64,000 nucleotides of DNA from Mycobacterium sp. 1100029.7 (GCF_001665235.1 NZ_LZSC01000005.1:62001-126000), one strand, 5' to 3'. Numbered from the stretch's first letter, positions 38,357 to 47,828 are shown. Notes: generated from the letters alone by a model not told the origin. Numbers and translations are program-made.

Positions 38357-40672
38357 GTGTGCGTGACTGTCTCCGGAGCGGGCGCCCGTACTCACGTGGC
38401 GGACACCGTCGAACACGCGGCCGCCACCCCCGATCAGCCGCAGCCCTTCAGCGAATTGGGCCTGAAGGAGGACGAGTACCAGCGGATTCGCGACATTCTG
38501 GGCCGCCGGCCCACCGACACCGAGCTGGCGATGTACTCGGTGATGTGGAGTGAGCACTGCTCGTACAAGTCCTCGAAGGTGCATCTGCGCTACTTCGGGG
38601 AGACCACGAGCGACGAGATGCGCGCGGCCATGCTGGCCGGCATCGGTGAGAATGCCGGCGTCGTGGACATCGGCGACGGCTGGGCCGTCACATTCAAGGT
38701 CGAGTCGCACAACCACCCGTCCTACGTCGAGCCGTACCAGGGCGCGGCCACCGGTGTGGGCGGCATCGTGCGCGACATCATGGCCATGGGTGCGCGCCCG
38801 GTCGCGGTGATGGATCAGCTTCGCTTCGGTGCGGCCGACGCGCCGGACACCCGTCGGGTACTCGACGGCGTAGTCCGCGGCATCGGCGGTTACGGAAACT
38901 CGCTGGGCCTGCCGAACATCGGCGGCGAGACGGTGTTCGACGCGTCCTATGCGGGCAACCCGCTGGTCAATGCGCTGTGCGTCGGAGTGCTGCGCAAGGA
39001 GGATCTGCACCTGGCATTCGCGTCCGGCACCGGCAACAAGATCATTCTGTTCGGCGCGCGCACCGGCCTCGACGGTATCGGCGGCGTATCGGTGCTGGCG
39101 TCGGAGACTTTCGGCGGCGACGAGGGCGGCGGCCCCGGCCGTAAAAAGCTGCCCTCGGTGCAGGTGGGTGACCCGTTCACCGAGAAGGTGCTGATCGAGT
39201 GCTGCCTCGAGCTGTACGCGGCCGGGCTGGTGATCGGCATCCAGGACCTCGGTGGTGCCGGATTATCTTGTGCCACTTCTGAACTCGCCTCGGCCGGCGA
39301 CGGTGGTATGCGGGTTGAGCTGGAGACCGTCCCGTTGCGCGCGGCCAACATGACCCCCGCGGAGATCCTCAGCAGCGAATCCCAGGAGCGGATGTGCGCG
39401 GTCGTCGCACCGGAGAACGTCGACGCCTTCCTGGCGGTGTGCCGCAAATGGGAGGTGTTGGCGACCGTTATCGGTGAGGTCGCCGAAGGGGACCGGTTGC
39501 GCATCACCTGGCACGGCGAGACCGTGGTCGATGTGCCGCCGCGCACCGTGGCCCATCAGGGCCCGGTGTACGAGCGACCGGTGGCCCGCCCCGAATCCCA
39601 AGACGCCTTGAACGCGGACAGCTCCGCCAAGCTGCCGCGGCCCGGCAGCGGCGCCGAGCTGCGGGCGACTTTGCTTGCGCTGCTTGGCAGTCCGCATCTG
39701 TGCAGCCGAGCCTTCATCACCGAGCAGTACGACCGCTACGTGCGCGGCAACACCGTGCTGGCCGAGCATGCCGACGGCGGGGTGCTGCGCATCGACGAGT
39801 CCACCGGCCGTGGTATCGCGATATCGACCGACGCCTCGGGGCGTTACACCAAGCTGGACCCCTACACCGGAGCGCAACTGGCGCTGGCCGAGGCCTACCG
39901 CAACGTCGCCGTCACCGGCGCCGTCCCGGTCGCGGTGACCAACTGCCTCAACTTCGGATCGCCCGAAGACCCCGGCGTGATGTGGCAATTCGCCCAGGCC
40001 GTCCGCGGGCTCGCCGATGGCTGTGTGGCGCTGGGCATTCCGGTGACCGGAGGCAACGTCAGCTTCTACAACCAGACCGGATCGGCGGCGATCCTGCCCA
40101 CGCCGGTGGTCGGGGTGCTCGGCGTGATCGACGACGTCGATCGGCGCATCCCCACCGCACTGGGCACCGACCCGGGGGAAACCCTGCTGCTGCTCGGCGA
40201 CACCCGCGACGAGTTCGACGGATCCATCTGGGCGCAGGTGACCGGCGACCACCTGGGCGGGTTGCCGCCCGCGGTCGACCTGTCCCGGGAGAAGCTGTTG
40301 GCCGAGGTACTCAGCGCGGCCTCGCGCGACGGCCTGGTGACCGCGGCCCATGACCTGTCCGAGGGCGGCCTGGCGCAAGCCATCGTGGAATCGGCGCTGG
40401 CGGGCGAAACAGGTTGTCGCATCGTGCTTCCTGAGAATTCCGATCCGTTCGTCATGCTGTTCTCCGAGTCGGCGGGCCGGGTGCTGGTCGCGGTGCCCCG
40501 CACCGAGGAGAGCCGGTTCCGCTCGATGTGCGATGCGCGGGGACTTCCCACGACCCGCATCGGGGTCGTCGACCAGGGTTCGGACGCCGTGGAATTCCAG
40601 GGGTTGTTCACGGTGTCGCTCGCCGAGTTGCGCGCGACGTCCGAGGCGGTGCTGCCGAGCTTCTTCGGCTGA
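38357..40672 (+). CDS. purL: FGAM synthase, PurL subunit
   Basis: The 771-residue small-type PurL uses ammonia from PurQ to amidate FGAR with [24 protein letters not shown] and VESHNHPS are diagnostic; the two-fold repeat has [14 protein letters not shown] and later [13 protein letters not shown]. The start is GTG 38357, or the in-frame GTG 38363; the conserved part begins at [18 protein letters not shown]. It is 23 kb from purS/purQ, as in M. tuberculosis, where Rv0788 and Rv0803 are also separated. Confidence 0.95.
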   Translation: MCVTVSGAGARTHVADTVEHAAATPDQPQPFSELGLKEDEYQRIRDILGRRPTDTELAMYSVMWSEHCSYKSSKVHLRYFGETTSDEMRAAMLAGIGENAGVVDIGDGWAVTFKVESHNHPSYVEPYQGAATGVGGIVRDIMAMGARPVAVMDQLRFGAADAPDTRRVLDGVVRGIGGYGNSLGLPNIGGETVFDASYAGNPLVNALCVGVLRKEDLHLAFASGTGNKIILFGARTGLDGIGGVSVLASETFGGDEGGGPGRKKLPSVQVGDPFTEKVLIECCLELYAAGLVIGIQDLGGAGLSCATSELASAGDGGMRVELETVPLRAANMTPAEILSSESQERMCAVVAPENVDAFLAVCRKWEVLATVIGEVAEGDRLRITWHGETVVDVPPRTVAHQGPVYERPVARPESQDALNADSSAKLPRPGSGAELRATLLALLGSPHLCSRAFITEQYDRYVRGNTVLAEHADGGVLRIDESTGRGIAISTDASGRYTKLDPYTGAQLALAEAYRNVAVTGAVPVAVTNCLNFGSPEDPGVMWQFAQAVRGLADGCVALGIPVTGGNVSFYNQTGSAAILPTPVVGVLGVIDDVDRRIPTALGTDPGETLLLLGDTRDEFDGSIWAQVTGDHLGGLPPAVDLSREKLLAEVLSAASRDGLVTAAHDLSEGGLAQAIVESALAGETGCRIVLPENSDPFVMLFSESAGRVLVAVPRTEESRFRSMCDARGLPTTRIGVVDQGSDAVEFQGLFTVSLAELRATSEAVLPSFFG

Positions 40673-40688
40673 GCCGTCGGCTCGCTCG

Positions 40689-41852
40689 TCAGGGATTGAT
40701 GGTGTTGTCGCCGAGTTGGCGTCCCCAGACATGTTCGGAGGCAAGCGGTGACCCAACCTCGAAGTGGTTGTACGGGGCGACGCTCGCGCCGGTGTCCATG
40801 ACGAGGTAAGGCGCCGGCCACAGCTGGCGGGTGATCGACTGCCAGCATCCCGGCTTACCGCCGGGCCCGCCCCGGGCATTGGTCCGCGGCAGGTTCTCCG
40901 GATAGATGTACGGATTAGGCGCTCCGGCAACCGATCCCGAGGAATGAGCGCCCAGCGCGTAGCCGTTGTCGCCCAGCGCGTTGTGGATCTTGGGTGCGAC
41001 TTCGTCGAAGTTGCGGATGGTGCAGAAAATCTCGGGGCTGTACTCGTCCAGCAGCCGGCTGGTCGCCGTGAGGTCGGCCGCCCCCCGAACCAGATACGGC
41101 CCACCTCGTTCGGAAACATCGAAGCCGTTGTTGCCCAGCCCCGCTGCCGCAAGCAATGCCGCGTCCAGCTCACCTTGCTGTCGGTTCAGCGTGCCCGCGG
41201 TCGTCACCGCATGATCGAGTGCGTCCCACAAATCGGGAGCGGCGTCGGCATAGGTGTCGCCCAGCGCCGCCAGCCCGGCGAGATCGAAGCGGATCGCGGG
41301 CATCCGCGGATTCAGATCGTCGAGGATCGCGTTGCCGTTGATCAGTGAGGTGCCGAACTTCTCGCCCAACCCGCTCAGCGCCTGTGCCGCTGCGCTCAGC
41401 GTCAAGTTCACCTTGACCGGGTCGACCTTCTCCGCGATGGCCGTGAGCGTCTCGAACAGGCTGTTGAACTCGGTGGTTTCGGCCACCGCGTCGATGACCG
41501 TCGCTGGCGTGATCGGTTGCGGCGCGGGGTTTCTCGGAGAGCTGAGCGCCACGTATTTGTTGCCGAACACCGTGCTCGCCTTCACCTCGGCGACCACGTT
41601 GGCCGGAATCGTGGCGATGTATCTGGGCGTGACGGCGAGTGTCACCCTGGCGGCAGGCGTGCCGTCGCGCGTGATCTCGGAAATGCCGGACACCCGGCCG
41701 ATTTCGACGCCGTTGTAGGTGACCTTGGAGCCGGGATCCATCACCAGCCCGGCCCGGGGCGCCAGCATGGTCAGCGTCGTCTTGGGGGTCAGGTCACCGC
41801 GAAATTGCGCGTACAGCACCAACCCGAACAGCCCCATGACCACGATCGTCAC
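40689..41852 (-). CDS. Orphan MCE-family protein (MceA-like)
   Basis: The 387-residue protein has one N-terminal membrane helix (IVVMGLFGLVLYAQF), an MCE domain (about 25–115; YNGVEIGRVSGISEI), and a long helical C-terminal domain like Mce1A–F proteins. It lacks the usual YrbE and companion mce genes. GTG 41852 is the first standard start in frame, but the 14 codons upstream still read INPRGGPPYKVVGLV-like, resembling the cytosolic lead of MCE proteins, with only ATA/ATC where a start would fit and a TAG just before. MCE proteins carry lipids across the periplasm. Confidence 0.85.
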   Translation of the reverse strand: MTIVVMGLFGLVLYAQFRGDLTPKTTLTMLAPRAGLVMDPGSKVTYNGVEIGRVSGISEITRDGTPAARVTLAVTPRYIATIPANVVAEVKASTVFGNKYVALSSPRNPAPQPITPATVIDAVAETTEFNSLFETLTAIAEKVDPVKVNLTLSAAAQALSGLGEKFGTSLINGNAILDDLNPRMPAIRFDLAGLAALGDTYADAAPDLWDALDHAVTTAGTLNRQQGELDAALLAAAGLGNNGFDVSERGGPYLVRGAADLTATSRLLDEYSPEIFCTIRNFDEVAPKIHNALGDNGYALGAHSSGSVAGAPNPYIYPENLPRTNARGGPGGKPGCWQSITRQLWPAPYLVMDTGASVAPYNHFEVGSPLASEHVWGRQLGDNTINP

Positions 41853-41913
41853 GAGGCCGACGACTTTGTACGGTGGGCCGCCGCGCGGATTTATGATTCT
41901 GAGACCCTAAGGT

Positions 41914-42309
41914 ATGGCCGCCCGCGATAGTGCCGATCCGGCCAAGACTCGCGAGGCTTTGCTGGCCGTTGCGGATTGGCTACGCGACGAGGCCCTTCCT
42001 GCCCCCGAGCGTGGTGCGCTGGCGACGGCGGTGCGGCTGAGCGCGCGCACCCTGGCCGCACTCGCGCCCGGCGCCAGTGTCGAGGTGCGAATCCCACCGT
42101 TCGTCGCGGTGCAGTGTGTGTCCGGGCCCAAACACACCCGCGGCACCCCGCCCAACGTCGTCGAGACCGACCCACGCAGCTGGCTGCTGCTGGCCACCGG
42201 ATTGTTGACGCTCGCCGACGCCCAGGCCACCGGAATGCTGCGGTCCTCTGGAGCGCGAGCGGGTGAAATTGGCCACTGGCTGCCGCTCTTCGATGTGCGC
42301 CGAATATAA
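41914..42309 (+). CDS. Sterol carrier-like protein, Rv0807-like
   Basis: The 131-residue protein has the actinobacterial sterol-carrier-like domain: ASVEVRIPPFVAVQCV, THTRGTPPNVVETDPRSW-like order (KHTRGTPPNVVET), and a helix with LLATGLLTLADA. It probably binds a lipophilic ligand. ATG 41914 is 61 bases from the divergent MCE gene. It precedes purF, as Rv0807 does. Confidence 0.82.
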   Translation: MAARDSADPAKTREALLAVADWLRDEALPAPERGALATAVRLSARTLAALAPGASVEVRIPPFVAVQCVSGPKHTRGTPPNVVETDPRSWLLLATGLLTLADAQATGMLRSSGARAGEIGHWLPLFDVRRI

Positions 42310-42335
42310 CCCTGAACTGCACCTTCAGGTTGACA

Positions 42336-42352
42336 CGCCGAGAATTTCGGCG
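42336..42352. promoter_or_regulatory. purF-upstream palindrome 1
   Basis: CGCCGAGAATTTCGGCG has perfect six-base arms around five bases and is preceded by ACA. A near copy follows at 42360. It may be an operator for purF or a terminator of the preceding gene. Confidence 0.5.
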
Positions 42353-42359
42353 CTCAACA

Positions 42360-42377
42360 CGCCGAACAGATTCGGCG
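42360..42377. promoter_or_regulatory. purF-upstream palindrome 2
   Basis: CGCCGAACAGATTCGGCG has perfect seven-base arms (CGCCGAA/TTCGGCG) around four bases, also preceded by ACA. The centres of the two palindromes are about 24–25 bases apart; it ends 62 bases before the purF start. Confidence 0.5.
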
Positions 42378-42439
42378 CGGAACGTGTACTGCCCGTAAAC
42401 TCCGAGTACGTCACCACTCTCTCTAGGGAGCCGCCCACT

Positions 42440-43975
42440 GTGACCGTCGCAGGATCAGATGCAGCCGAGCAGGACCTGAACTCACCCCGCGAAGAATGTG
42501 GCGTATTCGGCGTCTGGGCCCCAGGCGAAGAAGTCGCCAAACTCACCTACTACGGCCTCTACGCCCTGCAACATCGCGGCCAGGAGGCCGCCGGAATCGC
42601 GGTCGCCGACGGATCCCAGGTGCTGGTCTTCAAAGACCTCGGCCTGGTCAGCCAGGTGTTCGACGAGCAGACGCTGGCGGCCATGCCCGGCCACGTCGCG
42701 ATCGGCCACTGCCGCTACTCCACCACCGGCGACACCACCTGGGAAAACGCGCAGCCGGTGTTCCGCACCACCGCAGCCGGCACCGGGGTTGCATTGGGGC
42801 ACAACGGGAACCTGGTGAACACCGCCGAGCTGGCCGCCCGCGCGCGCGACGAGGGGTTGATCGCCAAGCGTGCCCCGGCCCCGGCGACGACAGACTCCGA
42901 CATTCTGGGCGCCCTGCTGGCGCACGGTGCGGCCGACGCCACGCTGGAGCAGGCGGCGCTGGAATTGCTGCCGACCGTGCGCGGGGCGTTCTGCCTGACG
43001 TTCATGGACGAGAACACCCTGTATGCCTGCCGCGATCCCCATGGGGTGCGGCCGCTTTCGCTGGGCCGCCTGGACCGCGGCTGGGTGGTGGCCTCCGAAA
43101 CGGCCGCGCTCGACATCGTCGGCGCCTCGTTCGTGCGCGACATCGAACCCGGCGAATTGCTGGCGATCGACGCCGACGGCGTGCGGTCCACCCGCTTCGC
43201 CAACCCCACACCCAAGGGCTGCGTCTTCGAATACGTCTACCTGGCCCGGCCGGACAGCACCATCGGCGGCCGGTCGGTGCACGGTGCCCGCGTCGAGATC
43301 GGGCGCCGGCTGGCGCGCGAAGCCCCGGTGGACGCCGACCTGGTGATCGGCGTGCCGGAATCGGGCACCCCCGCCGCGGTGGGATACGCGCAGGAGTCCG
43401 GCGTGCCCTACGGGCAGGGCCTGATGAAGAACGCCTACGTCGGCCGAACCTTCATCCAGCCGTCACAGACCATCCGTCAGTTGGGTATTCGGCTCAAGCT
43501 CAACCCGCTCAAAGAGGTGATCCGCGGCAAGCGCCTCATCGTCGTCGACGACTCGATCGTGCGGGGCAACACCCAGCGCGCGCTGTTGCGGATGCTGCGC
43601 GAGGCCGGTGCCCTCGAGGTGCACGTGCGGATCGCGTCGCCGCCCGTGAAGTGGCCCTGCTTCTACGGCATCGACTTTCCCTCGCCGGCCGAGCTGATCG
43701 CGAACGCCGTCGAGGACGAGGACGAAATGCTCGAGGCGGTGCGCCACGCTATCGGCGCCGACTCGCTGGGCTACATCTCGCTGCGGGGCATGGTCGCGGC
43801 CACCGAGCAGCCCGCTTCGCGGCTGTGCACCGCCTGCTTCGACGGCAAGTATCCGATCGAGCTGCCCAGCGAAACGGCACTGGGCAAGAACGTCATCGAG
43901 CACATGCTTGCCAACGCCGCCCGCGGCGCGGAACTCGGCGATCTCGCGGTCGACGAGGTGCCGGTTAACCGCTGA
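42440..43975 (+). CDS. purF: Amidophosphoribosyltransferase
   Basis: The 511-residue enzyme makes phosphoribosylamine from PRPP and glutamine, the first committed purine step. It has a short propeptide (1–19) before Cys20 in EECGVFG, which becomes the N-terminal nucleophile. The PRPP loop is LIVVDDSIVRGNT. Cysteines in KGCVFEYV, KWPCFYG and LCTACFDG are the four ligands of the [4Fe-4S] cluster of the B. subtilis-type enzyme. GTG 42440 is the likely start; open frame continues upstream but lacks resemblance. Confidence 0.95.
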   Translation: MTVAGSDAAEQDLNSPREECGVFGVWAPGEEVAKLTYYGLYALQHRGQEAAGIAVADGSQVLVFKDLGLVSQVFDEQTLAAMPGHVAIGHCRYSTTGDTTWENAQPVFRTTAAGTGVALGHNGNLVNTAELAARARDEGLIAKRAPAPATTDSDILGALLAHGAADATLEQAALELLPTVRGAFCLTFMDENTLYACRDPHGVRPLSLGRLDRGWVVASETAALDIVGASFVRDIEPGELLAIDADGVRSTRFANPTPKGCVFEYVYLARPDSTIGGRSVHGARVEIGRRLAREAPVDADLVIGVPESGTPAAVGYAQESGVPYGQGLMKNAYVGRTFIQPSQTIRQLGIRLKLNPLKEVIRGKRLIVVDDSIVRGNTQRALLRMLREAGALEVHVRIASPPVKWPCFYGIDFPSPAELIANAVEDEDEMLEAVRHAIGADSLGYISLRGMVAATEQPASRLCTACFDGKYPIELPSETALGKNVIEHMLANAARGAELGDLAVDEVPVNR

Positions 43976-44046
43976 CAGACTTTGCGCCGCGAACTTCAAA
44001 GACGTTTGATTCCGGCGCGAAGCGGCTACCGGTAGCCTTTATCGCG

Positions 44047-45141
44047 ATGACCGATCCCGGAAAAAGCCCCGGAGACGAACCGGGCAGCCAGGGCATTACC
44101 TACGCGTCGGCCGGGGTGGATATTGAGGCCGGCGACCGTGCGGTAGATCTGTTCAAACCGCTGGCCGCAAAGGCCACCAGACCCGAGGTGCTCGGCGGCC
44201 TGGGCGGATTCGCCGGATTGTTCGCCCTGCGCGGCGACTACCGCGAACCGGTGCTGGCCGCCTCCAGTGATGGCGTCGGCACCAAGCTGGCGGTGGCACA
44301 GGCGATGGACAAACATGACACCGTCGGCCTGGACCTGGTGGCGATGGTGGTCGACGACCTCGTGGTCTGCGGCGCGGAACCGCTGTTTTTGCAGGACTAC
44401 ATCGCCGTCGGCCGCACGGTGCCCGAACGGGTGGCAGCAATCGTCAGCGGTATCGCCGAAGGGTGCGTGCGGGCGGGCTGTGCCCTGCTGGGTGGGGAGA
44501 CCGCCGAACACCCCGGCTTGATGGAGCCGGATCACTACGACATCTCGGCGACCGGCGTGGGTGTGGTCGAGGCCGACGACGTGCTCGGTCCCGACCGGGT
44601 CAAACCCGGCGACGTGATCATTGCGATGGGATCCTCGGGCCTGCATTCCAACGGCTACTCGTTGGCTCGCAGCGTCCTGCTCGAGATCGATCGCATGAAC
44701 CTGGCCGGACACGTGGAGGAATTCGGCCGCACGCTCGGCGAGGAGTTGCTCGAGCCCACCATCATCTACGCCAAGGACTGCCTGGCGCTGGCCGCCGAAA
44801 CCCAGGTCCGCACCTTCTGCCACGTCACCGGCGGTGGGCTGGCCGGTAACCTGCATCGCGTCATCCCGCATGGATTGGTCGCCGAGGTCGATCGCGGCAC
44901 CTGGACGCCCGCACCGGTATTCGCGATGATCGCCCAGCGCGGCCGGGTGGGGCGCGACGAGATGGAGAAGACGTTCAACATGGGTGTCGGCATGATCGCT
45001 GTCGTCGCGCCGGAAGACACCGACCGCGCCTTGGCGATATTGACCGCACGGCACTTGAGTTGCTGGGTGTTGGGCACCGTCTGCAAGGGTGGAAAAGAAG
45101 GTCCGCGAGCAAAACTCGTGGGCCAGCACCCGAGATTTTAG
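44047..45141 (+). CDS. purM: AIR synthetase (phosphoribosylformylglycinamidine cyclo-ligase)
   Basis: The 364-residue enzyme closes the imidazole ring of AIR using ATP. TYASAGVDIEAGDRAV, SSDGVGTKL and LLGGETAEHPG are diagnostic. ATG 44047 is 71 bases after purF; the gap contains a small palindrome CTACCGGTAG (44027–44036). It is followed by a tandem repeat and a hairpin. Confidence 0.95.
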   Translation: MTDPGKSPGDEPGSQGITYASAGVDIEAGDRAVDLFKPLAAKATRPEVLGGLGGFAGLFALRGDYREPVLAASSDGVGTKLAVAQAMDKHDTVGLDLVAMVVDDLVVCGAEPLFLQDYIAVGRTVPERVAAIVSGIAEGCVRAGCALLGGETAEHPGLMEPDHYDISATGVGVVEADDVLGPDRVKPGDVIIAMGSSGLHSNGYSLARSVLLEIDRMNLAGHVEEFGRTLGEELLEPTIIYAKDCLALAAETQVRTFCHVTGGGLAGNLHRVIPHGLVAEVDRGTWTPAPVFAMIAQRGRVGRDEMEKTFNMGVGMIAVVAPEDTDRALAILTARHLSCWVLGTVCKGGKEGPRAKLVGQHPRF

Positions 45142-45148
45142 GGGTCTG

Positions 45149-45182
45149 CGCCTAACTGGGAACAACGCCTAACTGGGAACAA
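45149..45182. repeat. Perfect 17-base tandem duplication
   Basis: CGCCTAACTGGGAACAA occurs twice in direct succession, directly after the purM stop (45139–45141). It looks like a replication-slippage duplication in the 3' untranslated region. Confidence 0.85.
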
Positions 45183-45186
45183 CACT

Positions 45187-45211
45187 GTGCCGATGCACTC
45201 GGCATCGGCAC
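45187..45211. terminator. Hairpin between convergent purM and DUF3073 genes
   Basis: GTGCCGATGC, loop ACTCG, GCATCGGCAC: a perfect ten-base stem with a five-base loop, ten bases from the stop of the minus-strand gene. There is no strong U-tract, which is common for mycobacterial terminators; symmetry suggests use in both directions. Confidence 0.75.
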
Positions 45212-45221
45212 GAATCAGGTT

Positions 45222-45401
45222 TTAACGACGCCAGTCGTCGTCGCGATCCAAAGAGTCGTCGTCTCCATCCAGCCCGCCGGACTCGTCCGCACCGGTCCCC
45301 GCCAGCTCGCGCTGAAGCCGATCAAAGTCGGTCTGCGGGGAGCTGTATTTAAGTTCTCGAGCAACCTTGGTCTGCTTTGCCTTCGCCCGGCCGCGGCCCA
45401 T
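45222..45401 (-). CDS. DUF3073 small protein, Rv0810c-like
   Basis: The 59-residue protein has a basic N-terminus MGRGRAKAKQTKVAREL and an acidic, Asp-rich C-terminus, typical of the actinobacterial DUF3073 family. ATG 45401 follows a purine-rich GAGGGGG stretch. The charge split suggests a nucleic-acid or ribosome partner, but nothing is known for certain. Convergent with purM. Confidence 0.85.
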   Translation of the reverse strand: MGRGRAKAKQTKVARELKYSSPQTDFDRLQRELAGTGADESGGLDGDDDSLDRDDDWRR

Positions 45402-45546
45402 GGGGGAACCCCCTCGCGCAATAACGGAGCGGCCTAACAAGTAGGCGGCTCCGATCTCTTGGTCTGTATTGTCCTGCCAACAGCTTACCGTGCCCAGCGG
45501 ATGAGCGTCGGTGCCCCCTGCCCGCCGTGTTGGACTTCATCGCAGA

Positions 45547-46641
45547 TTATCTCGCGCCGCCCCGCAAGCGCTCGACGGCCAGACGTCCGGCTCCGACCTG
45601 CTCGGTCCGCGGCAGGGAATCGACGTCGATGACCGCCGCGACGGCGCCGTCCGGGCCGGTCGCCAACGGGGTGTCCGCCGGGAGCCCGCGCTTGACCAAC
45701 GCCAGCGCGATCGGCCCCAGATCCACGTGGTCGACGACGGTGCCGAGGCGTCCGAGGGTGCGCCCGCCCGCGAGCACGGCGTCGCCCGTCACCGGCCGGT
45801 CCACCGAACCGTCGAGGTGCAACAACACCAGCATGCGGGGCGGTTTGCCCAGGTTGTGCACCCGCGCGACCGTTTCCTGGCCGCGGTAGCAGCCCTTGTC
45901 CAGATGCACGGCCCCGGCGCCGGGACCGCCGATCCACCGAACCTCATGCGGAATCGTGCGCTCGTCGGTGTCGACGCCCAGGCGCGGGCGCAATGCGGCG
46001 ACCCGATGGGCTTCGAAGGTCCACACCCCCGCCGGGCGCACGCCGGCCTGAATGAGGCGGCTTCGCCAGTTGGCCGAATCTCCCCGCGGTACCAGCAATT
46101 CGAGTTCGGTCTGGCCGGTGGGGGAGGCGGGCATCCGCCGGGCAAAGCCGCCGCCGCTCAGGGGAATCGCGAGCAGTTCGTCGGGCAAGGCATCCAGGCC
46201 GAGCGCGTCGAGCACCGCCTGCTCGGTCAGCCGCGGCCCGATCAGCGACAACACCGCCAGGTCGGCGGCCGCCGGCGTGACGTCGGACCAGAACACCATC
46301 TTGGTCAGGTAGCTCAGCAGCGGTGCGCCGCGCCACGGTTCGGTGTCGAGATAGGTGGTGCCGCCGAGCTCGGTCTGCATCCAGTGGTCCTCGACGCGGC
46401 CCTGCCCGTCCAGGCTGAGGTTCTGGGTGCTGGTGCCGTCGGGAAGTGCGCTGACGTGCTGCGTCGAGATGTTGTGCAGCCAGCCCTGCCGGTCCACGCC
46501 GGTCAGGGTCAGAACTGCGCGATGCGAGCGATCGACGAGGACCGCATCGGTTTCGGCCGCGCGCTGCTCACCCAGCGGATCGCCGTAATGCCAGATCGCC
46601 CCGGCGTCGGGCCCGGTCTCGGGTGCGGGAACTGCGCTCAC
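45547..46641 (-). CDS. YgfZ/GcvT-like folate-binding protein, Rv0811c-like
   Basis: The 364-residue protein is built like the T-protein of the glycine cleavage system and has the YgfZ signature KGCYRGQETVAR with its conserved Cys. YgfZ proteins use folate to help maintain or repair [Fe-S] enzymes. The start is ATG or GTG at 46641. It is divergent from the aminodeoxychorismate lyase gene, with 65 bases between the starts, and both relate to folate. Confidence 0.88.
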   Translation of the reverse strand: MSAVPAPETGPDAGAIWHYGDPLGEQRAAETDAVLVDRSHRAVLTLTGVDRQGWLHNISTQHVSALPDGTSTQNLSLDGQGRVEDHWMQTELGGTTYLDTEPWRGAPLLSYLTKMVFWSDVTPAAADLAVLSLIGPRLTEQAVLDALGLDALPDELLAIPLSGGGFARRMPASPTGQTELELLVPRGDSANWRSRLIQAGVRPAGVWTFEAHRVAALRPRLGVDTDERTIPHEVRWIGGPGAGAVHLDKGCYRGQETVARVHNLGKPPRMLVLLHLDGSVDRPVTGDAVLAGGRTLGRLGTVVDHVDLGPIALALVKRGLPADTPLATGPDGAVAAVIDVDSLPRTEQVGAGRLAVERLRGGAR

Positions 46642-46706
46642 ACCGTCAACTCTACGGATCCGGGCGCTCGGCTACGCCGTCGTGTCGACGACTAGGCTCT
46701 GTCGGC

Positions 46707-47588
46707 ATGGCAGGTCAGACGGGTGTGGTCGTCACTTTGGACGGCGAAATCCATCCGCCCGGCGCGCCGCTGCTGCACGCCGACGATCTCGCGGCGGTCC
46801 GTGGTGACGGCGCCTTCGAAACGCTGTTGGTCCGCGGCGGCCGGGCATGCCTGGTCGAACCGCACCTGCAGCGGTTGACCCAGTCGGCGAAATTGATGGA
46901 TCTACCCGCACCGGACCTACCGAGCTGGCGTCACGCCATCGACACCGCGGTCGGGCAGTGGAACAGCGGCGCTACCGCCGAAGCCGCATTGCGTCTGATT
47001 TACAGCCGCGGGCGCGAGAGTGGTTCGGCGCCCACGGCGTACGTGATGGTGACCGGTGTACCCGAACGCGTGACGGAGGTTCGTCGCGACGGGCTCGCGG
47101 CGATCACGCTGGACCGGGGACTGCCCGCCACCGGAGTCGGTGAGATGCCGTGGTTGATGGCCGGCGCGAAAACCCTGTCCTACGCGGTCAATATGGCCGC
47201 GTTGCGGCACGCCGCGGGGCAGGGCGCCGGCGACGTCATCTTCGTCAGCTCGGACGGTTACATCCTGGAAGGCCCGCGCTCGACGGTGGTGATCGCCGAA
47301 GCGGGGCCGGACGGCAATCTGTGCCTGCTGACTCCGCCGCCCTGGTATCCGATTTTGCGTGGCACCACCCAGCAGGCCCTGTTCGAAGTGGCCCGGAGCA
47401 AAGGCTACGACTGTGACTACCGTGCCCTGCGTGTCGCGGATCTTCAGGCAGCGCAGGGGATTTGGTTGGTATCCAGCATGACGCTGGCCGCACGCGTGCA
47501 CACTCTGGATGGTCGACGGCTGCTTCGCTCACCGATGACCGACGAATTCGCCAGGTTGGTCGACGCCGCGATCATCAGTGATCGCTGA
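46707..47588 (+). CDS. pabC: 4-amino-4-deoxychorismate lyase (class IV PLP enzyme)
   Basis: The 293-residue protein is a fold-type IV PLP enzyme; the Schiff-base Lys is in MAGAKTLSYAVNM and the cofactor-phosphate loop in GYILEGPRSTVV. It matches Rv0812, known as the lyase that gives 4-aminobenzoate for folate; a branched-chain or D-amino-acid aminotransferase activity is possible by fold. ATG 46707 agrees with the known length of about 289. Confidence 0.88.
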   Translation: MAGQTGVVVTLDGEIHPPGAPLLHADDLAAVRGDGAFETLLVRGGRACLVEPHLQRLTQSAKLMDLPAPDLPSWRHAIDTAVGQWNSGATAEAALRLIYSRGRESGSAPTAYVMVTGVPERVTEVRRDGLAAITLDRGLPATGVGEMPWLMAGAKTLSYAVNMAALRHAAGQGAGDVIFVSSDGYILEGPRSTVVIAEAGPDGNLCLLTPPPWYPILRGTTQQALFEVARSKGYDCDYRALRVADLQAAQGIWLVSSMTLAARVHTLDGRRLLRSPMTDEFARLVDAAIISDR

Positions 47589-47602
47589 GCGCTGAATTGT
47601 GT

Positions 47603-47631
47603 TGTCGGGTTGGACAACGGCAGGTAGCGTC
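47603..47631 (+). promoter_or_regulatory. Promoter candidate for the structured RNA
   Basis: TTGTCG and TAGCGT are separated by 17 bases, fitting mycobacterial SigA sites (TANNNT). The predicted start is near 47638, just before the ribosome-site-like element. Confidence 0.4.
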
Positions 47632-47637
47632 GGCGGT

Positions 47638-47812
47638 ACACAAGAAGGGAGGTGGTCCGCGAAATTGATAGCTTCATGGACATGTGAGGTGGCTACGCGC
47701 TAGCTGCATGGCTCGGAGAGCTAGCGATTACGCGCGCTGGCGAATTCCCCGTAGCCACCCGGCCCCCGAGTTTCCCGGTCTGTCCAACCAGGAGTTTTGC
47801 TCGGGGGCCGCT
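47638..47812 (+). ncRNA. Candidate structured RNA between pabC and the TIR gene
   Basis: A 240-base gap between convergent genes holds ordered elements: AGAAGGGAGGTGGTCC (47643–47658), able to pair along its whole length with the 16S rRNA 3' end if G-U pairs are allowed; a three-codon ORF ATGGACATGTGA (47675–47686); a ten-base stem GGTGGCTACG/CGTAGCCACC (47688–47697 with 47750–47759) enclosing an eight-base stem CGCTAGCT/AGCTAGCG (47698–47705 with 47719–47726); and an 11-base terminator-like stem CGGCCCCCGAG/CTCGGGGGCCG (47760–47770 with 47800–47810). It may be a stand-alone RNA, an elaborate 3' region of pabC, or both. A frame running through it lacks coding character. Confidence 0.5.
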
Positions 47813-47828
47813 CCATGTCCGGGATCGG

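Noticed and set aside
39263..41173. A 636-codon minus-strand open frame across the end of purL
   Set aside because: Entirely explained as the antisense of purL and part of the MCE gene in another frame; no domain seen.
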